Counted from the first letter of the stretch, positions 1-12,841 are shown. The stretch is DNA of 64,000 bases from Lactifluus volemus (GCA_022376515.1 WTXI01000006.1:1488001-1552000); one strand, 5' to 3'. Made by a program: numbers and translations. Notes: generated by a model not told the origin, from the letters alone.

Positions 1-1396
1 CGAGCGTTGATGGGGCTGTACACTTGTGTAGGTGTGGGCATTGCAAAAAGCTAGCGCCTATTTGGGTAAAACTGGCCAAACAACTTCAACATAGTGTTAC
101 GGTGGCGGAGGTGGACTGTGAAGATCACAAGTCGCTCTGCTCTGCGCAAGGCGTGATGGGCTTCCCAATGTTGTTTTTCTACCCTGCTTCAGGAAAGAAG
201 ACGGAATATACGGGCAGCCGCAGATATGAGGCTCTCAAGGACTGGGCTGAGAGAGCAGTCAAACCGTAAGTGGCTAAGCGTCATAGACGAAAGTGATTCC
301 GCTCACGACGATAGGGTATTCCTCGAGTTACTATATACGGATTTTGAGCAAGTCGTGAGAGATAATTCGGTTCTGTACATCGCCTTGCACGCGCCCGGTG
401 TGTCGCTTCCTGTGAGCCTACTTATACCATTGCTCTTCTAGTCTCTTACCAGTCAACAGTCTAGTCTTTTACAAGCTGCGGGTCCATTATTGGGATCACC
501 TCCTTTATACACTTCTAGTGCTCCCGAACTGTTCCGTCACTTTTCGGTTCCCATTGATTCCGATTTCTCTCTGATCGCGCTGAAGGGTGGCGATACTAGT
601 TCCGCAGCTCAGTTATGGTTCAACGCACAGACAGGTGTTGACGAACTCAGCAAATGGTTACAATCCCACCGCTTGCCGTTGGCGTTGGAGCTTGGAGAGG
701 GCTCTTTCCAGGACGTGATGAGCGCGGAGAGCAAGCCACTTGTTGTCTTGATTTCTGTTGCTACTTCTGGTATAGAGCACGATCGTATTGTCGAGACAGT
801 CCGCAAGCTTGCTACCCAATGGCGCGGGACTGGCGCTGCCCAGTATGCACCGGCGCACGGAGCGAGGCAGGTTGTGTTTACCTGGATGGATCAGGAACGA
901 TGGGCGAGTTGGCTCAAAAGTATGTATGGGATTAATGGTCCAGCGCAAATTGTTATCACGGACCATTCGGTATGTTCTGAGTGCACCCTATACTTTGCTG
1001 AGTAGCTGACAAAAGAGTCTGTCTTAGCGATTGGTCTACTTTGACAGAACTACGAACGGCAATCGCCTGACACTTGATGATGCAACCATATTCCCCACGT
1101 TAGGCGACGCGATGAAGGGCGCGTTGCGTGTACGGCACTCGGAAAATATTGTAGAGCGTCTGGCTCGGGCAAGTTATCTCATGTTTCACGGCAAGAACCA
1201 AGAAGTGCTTATAATGTTCTAGTATCTCAACAACAAGCTAACTGCACTCGAGAGCCTTGTGAGCGAGCATCCATGGGGTACACTTTGTTTTGCCGTGACA
1301 GGAGTTCTCGCTGTGGTCTGGGTGATTAAACGGCTGTTTTTCGACGAAGAAAGATATACCACGTACGGTGGAAAGAAGGAAAGTCGACTAGATTAG
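1..1396 (+). CDS. TMX3-like membrane protein disulfide isomerase, 5' partial
   Basis: This is an ER thioredoxin-fold oxidoreductase that forms or rearranges disulfides in secretory proteins. The window opens in an intron (1-31). Exon 32-265 begins inside the active site W-CGHC-KK, followed by the LAPIW helix and the cis-Pro segment GFPMLFF. Later exons are 315-411, 460-969, 1028-1168 and 1223-1396. Phases agree throughout when the fourth intron (1169-1222) is taken as GC-AG (donor GCAAGT). The last exon encodes a single hydrophobic membrane span followed by a basic/acidic tail ending KKESRLD. The layout of one N-terminal thioredoxin domain, degenerate redox-inactive domains and a C-terminal anchor is that of TMX3-type PDIs. 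The first exon(s) and signal peptide lie outside the window. Naming the subfamily beyond PDI is inference. Confidence 0.85.
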
Positions 1397-1574
1397 GGAT
1401 ATATATTTAACTATCTAATTACATAACATTTAAAAGAAATTGACAACGACGCGTCCGAACGGCAAACGGCTTTTCCGATACTCTCCCTCTCATAACCTTA
1501 TATATTGGCGGTCTCTTCGGACCATCCTTCAACTTTTCCTTCTACTGGACTGTGCCTGATTGGCCCACTCGAGC
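1397..1574. promoter_or_regulatory. Intergenic promoter region of the PPR gene
   Basis: This 178-bp gap lies between the PDI stop and the PPR start, both on the plus strand. It contains two AT-rich TATA-like runs (about 1399-1410 and 1499-1507, the latter TATATATT) and a CT-rich stretch just before the ATG at 1575, a common layout of fungal core promoters. Which TATA-like run, if either, is used cannot be told from sequence. Confidence 0.35.
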
Positions 1575-4500
1575 ATGCTACCACAGGTAGCTAACCATAT
1601 CTTTCACCATACAACCCGTGCCGTCGCCGCCGCACAAAATCAAGCCGGGAGCACTCTCCGTAATGTTCTCGGTCTTCAATCCGGCGCGACCCCATCTTCC
1701 ACAACCAGTCTAGCATCTTGGAATAACAGCACTGGCTCTTCAGGCTGGGGTAGCGGACAGGCTGGCGCGGGCGGAGGTGCCAAACACCACACCGGTAGCA
1801 GGCTTTTCTCCGGCTACACAGTGAGTCATCATTCTTTCCTCGGCACGTCTAAGGCCCATGATATTGCGTTTAAGGGACCGAACCGTGCCGTCGTCCATGC
1901 AGTCACGTCTTCCACGGATCCTAATATTTCCTACCCGGATGACCGTGAGGAGCGTAGATTGACCGTTTCACAAAATGTCACCAACCAGGCCCATGCTCCG
2001 CGGAAATCTCGCAGCCGTAGCCAAAGTTTTTCCCTTGGGTCGGATGCTGTTGCGACAGCGGAACGAGCGAAAAGTTTCGGGGTTTTGAAGGCCGTCCAAC
2101 AACACGCTCGCCTTCACCATGCCTTCGCGGGCCCCCAGCGCCCGCAACAAGCGATAGAGGATGACGAACTCACATTCCGTCCACCTACACCACGTCTCGT
2201 CCGTCGCAACTCCACAGTAGTCCCTGCTTCCGCTTCTAGTGTGCCTGATGACATCTCTCCACTATCTCCTCCTATCGAATCTGTCCATCCCACAGATCCA
2301 GCCCATCCTCAATCGATTCTTCCTCCCGACCTCCATCCCGCTACATCAGCAGACACAGTTTCCGCGGTTTCCCAGCCCCTGGACCCTTTCGTAGTACGTG
2401 CAGAACTCTTGAGGCTACGACAACCCGATTACGAGTCCACCGTCCGCGACTGGAATGACGTTCTCGACAAACTCGTCGCTCTTCGCAGGTCGCATGAACA
2501 GCCTACGGAGATTCTGCAGACTTACAATGACATGGTTGCCCGTTCCATCCTACCAAATCTTCGGACTTATACGATGCTCATCGGTGTGCTTACCTCACGT
2601 GATGTGGAAGTCTGCAGGCTTGTTGAAGCCATCTCCAAGCGTATCGAGAAGCGCCACAAATTGGGTCTCTCTGATCACGCTGAGGACTTTGCTGATCAGC
2701 GACGCATCGAGGCTCTACGTGGAGAACAAAACTTCCCTTCTGCGCTACGCCTTTTCACTGCAGCATCGGCCCGGCAATACGCTCTCCCAACGGCGCTATA
2801 CACAAGTCTCTTAGACTCTTGCGCGCGCCATCAAAATATCAAACAGGCCATTCGCGTATTCGCGTATCTCGAGAAGCGGGGAGTTCCCAGACTTTCTGCC
2901 GCGCTCTATGCCCACCTCCTCGACGTCTACACGTCAGTCAACGACATCGAGGGTGCGCGTGTCGTCTTTGACGAATTTCGCAAAGTTTCTGCTCAGGGCA
3001 AAATCGCGTGGGATGAAACAAACTTGGTTGCTGCACGAAGGGGGCATATCCGTGTTTGGAATAGCATGATCCATGCATATCTACGTGCAGCCAACCCTAT
3101 TGCTGCGCTAGACTTGCTTGATGAGATGCTTGACACGAAAACCGGTGTAGAGTTCGGCCCCAAAGACACCCCAGCACCGGTGATGTTTACGTATAGCATC
3201 ATCGTGCGCGGTTTTTCCTTATGGGTGATGTTTCGAGCGCCCTTTCGTGGTTCGAACGGCTAGTCGATCAAGGCAAACATACCGAAACCGAATGGACACC
3301 AACGCTGGACCCACCTCAGCCGACTAATATATTCTGGCGAGAGGTCCTCTACCAACTTTCAGAACTGGATCGTGTCGATGATGTCAGCCGGCTTTACCAG
3401 CGCTTTGCTGCCCGTTTGGACAGTCCCGATCAGATGCCAAACTTCATGCGACGTATCGTATACTTTGCCAACATCCGATATTTGCAGGCTAGCGAAGTCA
3501 GCGCAGAGCGAGCCACTACCCTCTTGGACCAAACCCTCTCTGTCCTCGGTCCCCGCACGAATTGGGGTTCTATTCTCGCGGATATACATGTAGATGGGGT
3601 CCCCTGGGAGCTGATTGGGATGAATACGAGATACGGATACGTTGAGAAAGCCATCGACCTTATCGAACAACTCGCCATGTCCCGTGTAGACGGCGCTACC
3701 TGGCCTGTACGTGGACCGTACGAGGCGACTTGTAATGCGAGCCCAGACGTCATCAGCTCGCTCTCCGATTTGGTGCTCTTTGATAAGGAGACTCTTCGTC
3801 CACTTTCCCTTCCCTCTGTGTTGCGCATCGTGAGATTTGGGTTGATCGTGGCTTGCACATTACCCAGCCGCTCGCTCAGCGCTCATGAATGCGTATGCGC
3901 TTGCTCAAGAGCGCCAGGATCAACTCGCAGGGCTTAACGCCCGGGACTGGGAAGCATTAGCATTCTCGATCACGACCTATGGGGACCTGTAACCGAAGAC
4001 GGTGGTATCTCGCAGGCTCTTTCACTACTTACGGACATGGCGCGCTTCGGTATCAACCCCAGGGAAGTCTCAGAGGCCGCGATGCACGCCTACTCCGTCC
4101 CATTATCAACCAGAAGGGCGTGGCAGAGACAACGGCACTCATGGAAAATCTTGGCCAAGACTTCTCTGCGCTACTCACGATCCCTAATTCCTTTACTTAT
4201 ATTCAACCAATGGACATCCTTCACCCCACCCTGTTCGGAGCCCAGCACCACTCGACATCGAGACGATGAGGATCGATGATTTTCAAAGCCGTTATATCGA
4301 CGAGCTGAATTTACGCCGTGGTAAGGATCACGCTGCCGTCGCCGCCTTCCAGAGATTCGAGGACGGCGCAACAGCGGGTACGTTCCCTAACCCGGAAGTT
4401 ATTGGTCGCCTCATTGAGGTCTTGGACGTGCTGGTGAGATGGACAAAGTCGACCATCTCTATGGAGTTGCACAGAACATCCTCTCGTTGCTGAATTCGGA

Positions 4501-5949
4501 CAAGACCGCACTACTGGACGCCTGGGCTACTGTTGAAAACTCTATGATAATTGCCAGAGGCCATGCTGGTGATGGTCATTCGGCGGATGCCCATCGCCTG
4601 CGCCTGCTTCAGCAGGGTATGACCCGAGTGCAGATGCGTACGGTGCGTTGATCCAGTGCATCAAAGATACGACGGATGACACAGCACGTGCGCTCGAGTA
4701 CTTCCACGAGTCGCAGATACGTGGTGTGCAGCCCAATATCTTCCTTTACAACACGACGATCTCAAAGCTTGCCAAAGCACGCAAGGCGGATTATGCTTTG
4801 GAGCTTTTCCAAAACATGAAAACGTCTGGTATCATCCCGTCGTCGATTACGTATGGCGCAGTCATCGCAGCTTGTTGCCGTGTTGGCGATAGCGCCTCAG
4901 CTGAGATGCTCTTTGAGGAGATGACCGCTCAGCGCAACTTCCGCCCACGCGTCCCCCCGTACAACACCATGATGCAATTCTATGTGCATACCAGACCCAA
5001 TCGTGCCCGATTCTTGCACTACTACAACCGCATGATTAATGTTGGTATCAAACCGACTGCACATTCGTACAAGGTAAGATTGTCGCTCATTCGAATGTGT
5101 ATATGCTGATTTTTGGAATTGGTATCAGCTTCTCCTTGACTGCTATGGTACAATTGCTCCTGTCGATATCAAAGCTATGGAGAGGACCTTCAACCAGCTC
5201 GTGAAGGACAAGAGTGTGACGGTGCAGGGCTCGCATTGGGCGGCGCTCATTAACGCTCATGGTTGCGTTGGCCGAGACCTCGACAAGGCAATCGCAGTTT
5301 TCAACTCGATAGAGAAGCATCCCAGCACTCTAGCAAGCAAGATAGCGCTCCCCGATGCTGTCACTTTCGAAGCCCTAATCAACGTGTTCGTTACTCTACG
5401 CCGGACGGACCTAGTACCCGAGTACTTGGAGCGCTTTCAGCGATCAGGCGTTCACATGACAGCGTATATAGCTAACTTGCTGATTAGGGGTTATGCGGCG
5501 GTAGGAGACATTGAGCAAGCACGGATCGTCTTCGAGTCGCTGGTAGATCCCCCAGTTGGTGTCGCTGCGCCGAATAACCATACATCGCATGATGCCTCTT
5601 TGCCGCAGCGCATTTCCCCCGAGGAACCCGTGTATCGCGAGGTAAGCCCCAGATACCAAGGTGCAATTAGCCGCTAAATCTTCCTTGTTAGCCATCTACA
5701 TGGGAGGCTATGGTTCGCGCAGAGCTAGGAAATGGTAATCATGGTCATGCGCTTGCACTCATCAGCCGCGTCCAGGAACGGTCTGTCATCCTTTCTCTGA
5801 TTTTTGGTTCATGATACTCACGACACACTAGACATTACCCCGAGTCCATTGTCAATCGCATTTCTGGCATTATGCTGGACGACGCTGTCTCGCCCTGGTC
5901 GTCAGCGCCCTCATCCGAAGTTGGTGCCTCACCTTCTTCAGGTCCATAG
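1575..5949 (+). CDS. Large pentatricopeptide-repeat (PPR) protein, probably mitochondrial
   Basis: PPR proteins bind single-stranded organellar RNA through tandem about 35-residue helical hairpins and act in processing, stability or translation. The chosen ATG (1575) starts a basic, Ala/Gln/His-rich, acid-poor N-terminus that looks like a mitochondrial presequence. PPR-type helices (for example TYTMLIGVL, VWNSMIHAYLRAANPIAALDLLDEML, FLYNTTISKLAKARKADYALELF split across the gene) run from about 2450 to 5640. Three clean introns lie at 5074-5128, 5642-5691 and 5781-5831. The reading frame slips eight times, always by net -1, near 3215, 3828, 3882, 3989, 4091, 4238, 4432 and 4615. Adding eight bases makes the coding length divisible by 3 (about 1408 aa), and PPR consensus runs smoothly across each slip. 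A single damaged gene or an uncorrected assembly is meant, not several genes. The target RNA is unknown. Confidence 0.8.
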
Positions 5950-6254
5950 CTCGTGAAATGGCGACATTTCGACAATAGTTTCTTAGACTACTTACAAAAA
6001 CTTCAGACGTTGAGCGAGAAGCTCTGTTACATCCATCTAATCTGCCTTCGATATCCGGCATTCAAATGTAAAGTTAGATTGCGACAGCTTGTACCACTAT
6101 GACCGTTAGAAGACTAATACTAACTCCCACTCACAATTAAGGCCCATTTACTCGCACATACTTTGACATGCTACGCTGTGATTAAATAATTGATTCTTGA
6201 ACTTGCTAGCTAGTGGAACATACGTCTGCATATATGTCCTGGTCTTTTGACAGG

Positions 6255-7839
6255 TCAGTTAGAAACACGTCGCCATTCCATCTCTACTATTTTGTCCCAT
6301 AGAAACTCTTCTTCCTCTTCCTCGGTCTTCATATCGCCACCAGAAAAGGAGACAGTTCCCAAGCCTGGGCGACGCAGCCTCACGACAACTGCGCGATCTT
6401 CCCCACCGGTCACTACACGCGCAAGAAATAACATCGTTTCGGGCGTGAGCGAAATTGGGTTTATCCCGAGTTCCTACGATCTTTGAGGGAATTGTATCAG
6501 AAGACGCGGAAGACTGACGTACCTGCCACCCAACTACGCACCCAATGGGAAGCACGGTCTTATTCACAAGCCTTGGTGCACTTGTCCAGGCCTTCTCTAA
6601 CGCAAGGTAGTCTAGTGAGGAACCCACTGCAGCACTATCCTCCTCAAGCGCCTTGCCATAATCCAGTGCGACGTCATTTTGTTCCTTTTTACATTCGTCT
6701 GCATCTCTCCGTGCCTTTTTACCCTTCTGATCCCCAGCTCGTACACCATCGCTCGGCCACATGCCCGCTTCGACGTCCACGCTCGTGACAAACAGTCCCG
6801 GAGGTAGCTGGTCTCTCTCGCTAGGAGGTACCAGCCTCGGCGGCGGACTAGGACCGGCCACATTATCCTGGAACGTGATGCGGGATGGTACTCCAGCGGT
6901 GTCTTTGAACTTCCGCCTCTTGTTTTTATTCCTTAGAGACATCATCATCATCGGTTCTGGAGTTGGTTCGGGCTTAGCGGTTCCAAGAGGTATTGCATTG
7001 GCACTGCCTACAGGAGCTGGCAGGGCAGCGCTACATTCACGCTTAGCAAGTCGCTTTTTTCGACGGCGCTCATTGCGCTGGTGCGTTTGAGGCTTCCCAA
7101 ACCCGGGTGGGACTGGTGTGGAACTGCAGCAACCAACACATTGATAGAGACATCCCTACATGGAAAGAATTACGTACGTTGGCCGAGATAGCTTAGGAGG
7201 TTCGGACAATGGTGGCGGACGAGGAGGGCGAGGAGGGGAGTATTCAGAACAGGATGAACTAGTCGAACCAGAGTCCGAGTCTGAGCTGGATTCCGACTTG
7301 GAAGAGGAGTCGCCAGAAGAGGTATCCGAACTCGAGCTTGCGGATGATGAAGATGACGACGAATCTGTTGTCCTGCGCCTCTTTAACCCTCGGAGTGCGG
7401 GATAAACATAACCGTTTCTTCCTGCGCCTTCAATAGGGGCGTGTCCACCCACAATGCCGTTGACTAAGGGTAACGGCTGCCTTGGTATCCTCCCTGGATC
7501 GTCGTGAGGGATATCGACCCGATGCCTTGCAAGGCGGTTACGATGACGCAAGCTTTCTCCGTGTCACTAAAATGACAGAAGAAAAATACGTGCCACATAC
7601 CAAACAAGATCTCCATCGCGGAGAATGTGAACTGGGGAGTTGTCGAGCAGCTCAAAGTCATCGAGTAGAACGATGAGCTCGTTAACGCGGACTTGAGCAT
7701 CCCGTAAGGCAGGGACTGATGCACATAAACTAAGCTTTAGAGATGCTATGGTAGTCTCTCTGTCAACATTGAACCAGGACCTGATGTGGGGAAAATTCGC
7801 CTGCTCCTGCTCGGGTTGGGACAGGATGCGTATTCGCAT
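6255..7839 (-). CDS. Coilin (Cajal-body scaffold protein)
   Basis: Coilin organises Cajal bodies, the nuclear sites of snRNP maturation. The minus-strand start at 7839 opens a ubiquitin-like N-terminal domain (MRIRIL..., about residues 1-80, ending ILRDGDLVW). A long Ser/Glu/Asp-rich linker follows, containing basic runs (LKRRR; RRRKKR) and the VPPGFGKPQTHQRNERRRK motif typical of coilins. A C-terminal Tudor-like domain is seen (AWTSAPRLVNKTVLPIGCVVGWQ, then ELGINPISLTPETMLFLARVV). Exons are 7839-7601, 7525-7178, 7123-6523 and 6473-6255, giving exactly 468 codons. The first intron (7526-7600, 75 nt) uses acceptor TTGCAAG, the only acceptor that keeps the frame open. The gene diverges from SEC63 and converges on the PPR gene. 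Coilin is poorly conserved in fungi, so the call rests on the three-part layout. Confidence 0.75.
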
Positions 7840-8026
7840 GAGAGGAGTGTCAATAAGATGACATAATCATTTGCCAGCGCATTTCAAAGGATCTCCACGT
7901 CTTTCGTCTTTCTACGATTTCACGCTGCTAAGCACCTGTACTTTTCCCTCCTTCCCTCCTTCGACTTTTGAACAAATTCACGTGGAGGGAGAATAATTCA
8001 CCTGCTCCTACTATTTCACGCCTGCC
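7840..8026. promoter_or_regulatory. Divergent coilin / SEC63 promoter gap
   Basis: Only 187 bp separate the coilin ATG (minus strand) from the SEC63 ATG (plus strand), so both 5' UTRs and core promoters must lie here or overlap. There is a CT-rich tract at about 7940-7970 and no clear TATA box. Shared regulation is an inference from spacing. Confidence 0.45.
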
Positions 8027-10552
8027 ATGGCTAGCTACACTTACGATGAGACGGGCAACATGGCCCTCTTCTTTATAATTACAATCCTCTTTATGATTCT
8101 CGTCCCGGTCACCCTCTCGCATATATCCTTGGGTTCAAGTGCGTACAGAACATCTAATTCCCTTCCTATTTTTAACCCGCCTCACGTTAGAAGGAGAGAT
8201 ACCCTCAACTGCTTGCGAGTGCTCTGCATGTGTTAACAAACGCACCCGAATCCGCAATCATGAGAAAGGCACTATTAGAATCACAAAGAAGTGTGCTACA
8301 TTCTATATACGCTATTCGCCATAATTAAATGCCCCACAGAAGCCTCTTCATCACATTCGGTTGGCTCGCATTTGGTCTATTGTCGTACAAAGTCGCCACT
8401 ACAAAGATAGATAATAAGATTTATGATCCCTTTGAGATTCTGGGAATCGGGATGGTAAGTCATGGCTTCAAGTGGCGCTCGAGTCCTGGTATCCCTATGT
8501 CAATATCATCATGACAGGGTTCTTCGGAAAAGGAGGTCAAATCTCACTATAAAAAGCTTTCCAAAATATTGTGAGCTCGTGTCTGTCTTCGGGTTTTCTA
8601 TTGCGTTATTCACTACTCGCGTAGCCATCCGGACAAAGTGAAGCTTACAGGGAACGACACAGCTGAATCTGTGGCTGCGCGCTTTGTTGATATTACCAAA
8701 GCCTACAAAGCGTACGCATTATTCCACCGAAATTTATGTGATCTAATTTAGCTTCAGTCTCACTGATGTGACCATCCGGAAAAATCTTGAGGACTATGGA
8801 CACCCAGATGGCCGGCAGGAGGTAACTATGGGTATTGCACTCCCTGCTTGGATTGTTGAGGCGCATAACAATGTCTGGGTCCTTGCTTTTTATGGGGTTC
8901 TTTTTGGCGTTGGTCTCCCGGTCATTGTGGTGCGTATTGAATCGTTGAGCTGCTCGAGGGCGAATTGAGACGCTTCACATATTAGGGTAATTGGTGGTTC
9001 GGGTCTCGTAGGAAAACCAAGGATGGCGTTTTCACTCAGACTGCTACCAGCTTCTGGAAGGCTCTTACCGAGGCGTCTGACGTCGATGACGTGGTCTCAG
9101 CAATTGCCCGCGCAACGGAATGGCAAGCGACAGCGCCACGGGGAATGACATCCAGGGATGCCCTCCATACACTCGAGAAATCCGTTGAAACTGAGCTCGG
9201 CCCTCGCTGGGTTCGCATCCGGCAACAGTTCCAGCACGCCGTTGGCGCACTCGACATTCGCTGGGATTCGCTTGTCTTGCTTTATGCGCACCTCCTTCGT
9301 CTTCCCGTCGAAGATCCGGCGCTCCAGAAACGTGCGCCACCTGAAAAGTTGACTCGAGAAGTGTCATATCTATTGAACTTTACATCACAGGTCAAGCGTA
9401 TGTTCTCTTGCAGACCCCTGCTCTCCTCAATGCGCTCCTTAGTATCACGACCACACGCAGTTGGTCTCAGCCCACGATCGCGGCTATGCGTTTGCACGCG
9501 TACTTGGCGCAAGGGATCTTACCTGGTTCACCAGGCGCACGATGGGCCCAGCTGCCTGGCCTCAACAACGATGAAATCTGTGCCCTTCCAGGTTCCTCCC
9601 GCGATTTTGCGGAGATCATTGCTGTCTTAGAGCAGCAGAAGAGCCCCCACGCCGCTGATGCGCGAAAGGCCGTGGAGCATTGGGGAAGAATAGAAATCGT
9701 CGATGTGGCGTTCAAAGGTGCGTTGTAGTATCGTTACTCCATCTCCAACGTTTGTGTGACTAGCGTGTAGTCATTGGCGAGCGTATCGTGACCCCTCAAG
9801 CCCTGGTACATCTTGTCATAAAGCTTCGCATATCCCCACCGAATGTTACCACGGCTACAAAAACAAACGGGAGCGCCGAGGCCGAGAATCGCCCAGTAGT
9901 TGACGTTGACGAAGAAGTTCGCCTTGACAATGCATTCCTCAACAATCCGAAGGATGTTGAAGATCTTCAATCACCTATAACGATTCCCGGTTCCGCCCAC
10001 GCACCGTTATGGCCCTCGGTTTGCTATTTTAACCTTGCCTCTGATATGCTGGCTCACGTATAACACAGAATCACAAACCTGGTTGGTGGGTTGTCCTTGC
10101 GGATGCTAAGAACGATCGGCTTGTTGTTCCTCCAATGAAGGTGACGGATGTCCCGTTTGCGGAAACAACTCGCGCACGGGATTATCGCTCGTACAGAGTC
10201 AAGTTTCAGGCTCCGGCCGGCACTGGCTTGTTCACATGGCGCGTTTTAGTCGTGAGCGATACGTACATTGGCGAAGATGCTGTAAAAGATCTTCAAGTGT
10301 GTCTTTTTCGCTATATCACTCTCATGGGCGCTGACGTGCAACCAGTTGCGGGTGGAGGAATTCACTGCGCTGACTGCGGACGAGCAGCATAAAGAAGACG
10401 AGATATCTGATCCAGAGGAGGATTCACTTGCGGGCCAGATGGCTGCTATGCGTGGTGGGCCTGTCAAGAAGCGCAGGGAAGAGAGTGACGATGAGAGTTC
10501 TACGGATGACGATGAGGCTGTGGTTAATAATAGCAGTAGCGATAGCGACTGA
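8027..10552 (+). CDS. SEC63: SEC63, J-domain subunit of the ER protein translocation complex
   Basis: SEC63 recruits and activates the lumenal Hsp70 (BiP/Kar2) at the Sec61 channel for post-translational import. The ATG sits in the context GCCATGG. Exons are 8027-8138, 8191-8290, 8340-8454, 8518-8570, 8625-8711, 8752-8929, 8986-9360, 9414-9717, 9771-10018, 10069-10296 and 10346-10552. They sum to 669 codons, close to the 663 aa of yeast Sec63. Order of parts: N-terminal membrane span (ALFFIITILFMILVPV), Cys-pair loop (CECSAC), second span (LFITFGWLAFGLL), J domain with the HPD motif split by an intron (F|HPDK), third span (VWVLAFYGVLFGVGLPVIV), Brl domain, and an acidic Ser/Asp-rich tail. Such acidic tails bind Sec62. 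No frame break was found. Convergent with PMI. Confidence 0.93.
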
Positions 10553-10667
10553 ACGTTGGTTTCGCCTCTGAGATTTGCAAGGGTAGTTGTCCGTACAACA
10601 AGCCATATACGACATCACAGCACTTCAGCCACTGTCGAGGTAGATTCCTTGCATTGATGTGGGACTT

Positions 10668-12103
10668 TTACGTCTCGACGAATGCTCGATAACAATTGAG
10701 CCCTTCCTCGTCCCCGGTCGCCACAATATCAATCTTTGTGTCTGCCCCGACAAAGATTACCTCGCCCTGTGCTATGTCGAGTGATCCACCAGCCCATAGT
10801 AAACTCCCTTTTCCGCTAGTGACGATGGCAATGCTTGGGCCAGCAATTGGACGATGCGTCTCTGTTCTTCCCGCTGTGAGTGCCACGCTCACCACGCTAA
10901 ACTCGGAAATCGGGGGATCGTAGAGAAGCGAAGCTGAGGTAGCCGAGAAGGGCAGAGGTTTGACCGCATGATGCGAAGCAGGCCCTGCGGTATAGGTAAG
11001 AGTGTCTACTAGGTTTGGGATATCGCGTAGCTTCGGTGTGAGTCCAGCGCGGATGACATTATCGGAATTGGCCATGCACTCGATGATATCTGCATATGAC
11101 CCGTTCCTACGATCAGATCACGAACGCAAAATGGCAGAAGACATACTCACCGCCAGAGATGTAGGCGTGCGGCTCTCCCGCACCGAGGAAGATCGCTTCG
11201 CCCGGGAAAGCTTGACATAATTCAGTAAAAATGCGCAGAACGTCCCAATGTCGTTCGAGAATTGAGTGTTCAGACGTAATACTAGTTGACGCACACCCTC
11301 CTCCTCAGAATGAACAACGCCTGCCTCGTAGCGTTGTATAAGCTGCCTAGCTCCGCGGTGTACGTGTTCGTTGGTGCAGTCATGACCGCTGAGAACACGT
11401 CACGTAGCGCCTGCTTCGCTGCGGGTGCATCGGAGTCTGTCGTAGGCACGATGCCCAAAAACGTCTTCAAGATAGCGAGCGGAATAAGCGCCGCTAGTTC
11501 AGGGACATTGGTGAGGTATGTAGCTATGCGAGCGAGCGGAAGAAACCCGCAAAGCGCGGAAAGGGTGTGATTGCAAGCGCCATTTCGGGCTTGTGGTTGG
11601 GATCTGCGAAGCCTCTGGCTCAGATTCATAAGGCAGAGGCAGCGGACCCCAGTTTACCTTTGTAAATATCTGGCTGCTGGGCATGCAGCTTTTCAGCCGT
11701 CGCCTTGTCTGGGTGACTCTGTATGCTGAGTGCCTTCTCAATTGCCAACACCTTGAAAAGGAACGGCAAGTTGCCGTCCTCTGCACCGAATTTGTGCGAG
11801 ACCGTTTCTCCGATCAGAAATTGGTTCTTAGCAAGGTAGCTAGCCAGTGTCTCGCGAGAAACTGGAATCAGGGAGGGAGATTTCGGGTGTGTGCCCATCC
11901 ACAGCTTCCACGAGGTTAATCTCATCGTAAAGGAGTCATGTTAAACACAGATACCTCGGCGTAAGGCTTTGATTCATCCACATGGAAACCAGCAAGGCCA
12001 GCAGATTGAGCGAACACAGCGACCTTTGATCCGTTCCATGTTTTCCCCAGTCGTACTGTTGGATTGTAGGTACGATTTTGAACACTTGACTCAGATGGGA
12101 CAT
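10668..12103 (-). CDS. Mannose-6-phosphate isomerase, type I
   Basis: This zinc enzyme interconverts fructose-6-phosphate and mannose-6-phosphate, supplying GDP-mannose for glycoproteins and cell wall. Exons on the minus strand are 12103-11955, 11904-11658, 11603-11151 and 11089-10668. Hallmarks are the N-terminal QQYDWGK, LWMGTHPKSPS, the zinc/active-site segment QSHPDK, DPNHKPEMALAIT and GEPHAYISGD. The frame slips by net -1 at four places: near 12029 (after YDWGKHGT), 11561 (after AITPF), 11303 (ALFIL|EEGVRQLVLRLN) and 11205 (VKL|PGEAIFLG). Adding four bases gives exactly 425 codons, matching type I PMIs. The conserved protein continues on both sides of every slip, so sequencing deletions are more likely than decay. 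Its start is about 110 bp from the next plus-strand ORF. Confidence 0.88.
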
Positions 12104-12213
12104 GATAGAATGATTAAAGAACAAGCGATTATAGTTTATCCCGACGTTTAGGCTCAGAGAAACAGAACCCTTTCGCAATTCTTATCATTCCTTATCGTTC
12201 CTCCTATACACCG

Positions 12214-12599
12214 ATGAACAGGTCAGTGAGGTCCCGATGTTTCACGGCTGCTCCCTCCGCTCATCAATCGAAAGAGGCCCAATCGTTCTCGTACGTAGAG
12301 TCCACACAACTACCCCGTCGGTTCTGACACATTATAAGACCATAGACGAGGTAGAGGTACGTTACGATCACACCATCTATATTTGCACTCGACGGATAGC
12401 CCGAGTCAATCGCAGTACCTCCTCGATCAGCTTGTATGACCACCTATCTCTCACCCAAACAGTGTTGTCCTTACCGTCAATGCAGCCTCTGCCGTCCCCA
12501 GATGACGACGAATTGCTCAAAAATCTCCGAAGGCGCCTGAGTCAGCTGCTGGTGTCGCTTCGTGAGGGGGCCGAAGGGAGCGTCGTGGGCACGACTTAG
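12214..12599 (+). CDS. Hypothetical small ORF(s), model uncertain
   Basis: A start at 12214 opens a basic, Ser/Arg-rich N-terminus (MNRSVRSRCFTAAPSAHQSK) resembling a mitochondrial presequence. Further downstream another frame gives LPSPDDDELLKNLRRRLSQLLVSLREGAEG and stops at 12599. Plausible introns (donor GTACGT at about 12290 and donor GTACGT at about 12355) could join them, but phases do not close without a one-base change, as seen in neighbouring genes. No family is recognised. It may be a small mitochondrial protein or no gene at all. It sits between the PMI start and RPS25, divergent from PMI. Confidence 0.3.
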
Positions 12600-12841
12600 C
12601 TGCTAAATCCACGCATTCAGGTATATTTTCCTCGGAACGAAAGCAGTAAATTATGATGTGTTCCGAGAGCGATGTGAGGGAGTTGGAGACTTTATAAATT
12701 AGCAATTGAACAATACCGACCGAAGTGAATGCGGTGAATACCGAAACGAAGCCCAAACGAAATTCAAAGTCCGCGTTTGGTAGGCAACGGGCAACGCACA
12801 CTCAAATCTAATAACGTCGTCGACCACAAGGCTCTCATAGA

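Noticed and set aside
3212..3263. An intron in the PPR gene explaining the first frame slip
   Set aside because: Phase would fit, but the donor GTTTTT is poor and the removed part (LMGDVSSALSWFERL) is ideal PPR helix.
3830..3879. Intron in the PPR gene (donor GTGAGA) explaining slips two and three
   Set aside because: Phase does not close, and the sequence reads as a good PPR unit (EIWVDRGLHITQPLAQR) once single-base losses are allowed.
6247..7405. Plus-strand ORFs opposite coilin, including an acidic 81-codon frame
   Set aside because: They mirror the Ser/Glu-rich coilin linker; the minus strand closes as a complete spliced gene.
7567..7600. A 34-nt intron or frame slip in coilin
   Set aside because: Using acceptor TTGCAAG (intron 7526-7600) gives an open frame and a coding length divisible by 3.
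9391..9413. A 23-nt mini-intron or frameshift in SEC63
   Set aside because: A normal 53-nt intron 9361-9413 (donor GTGTCA) keeps phase and the conserved ...LTRE|TPALLNALL joint.
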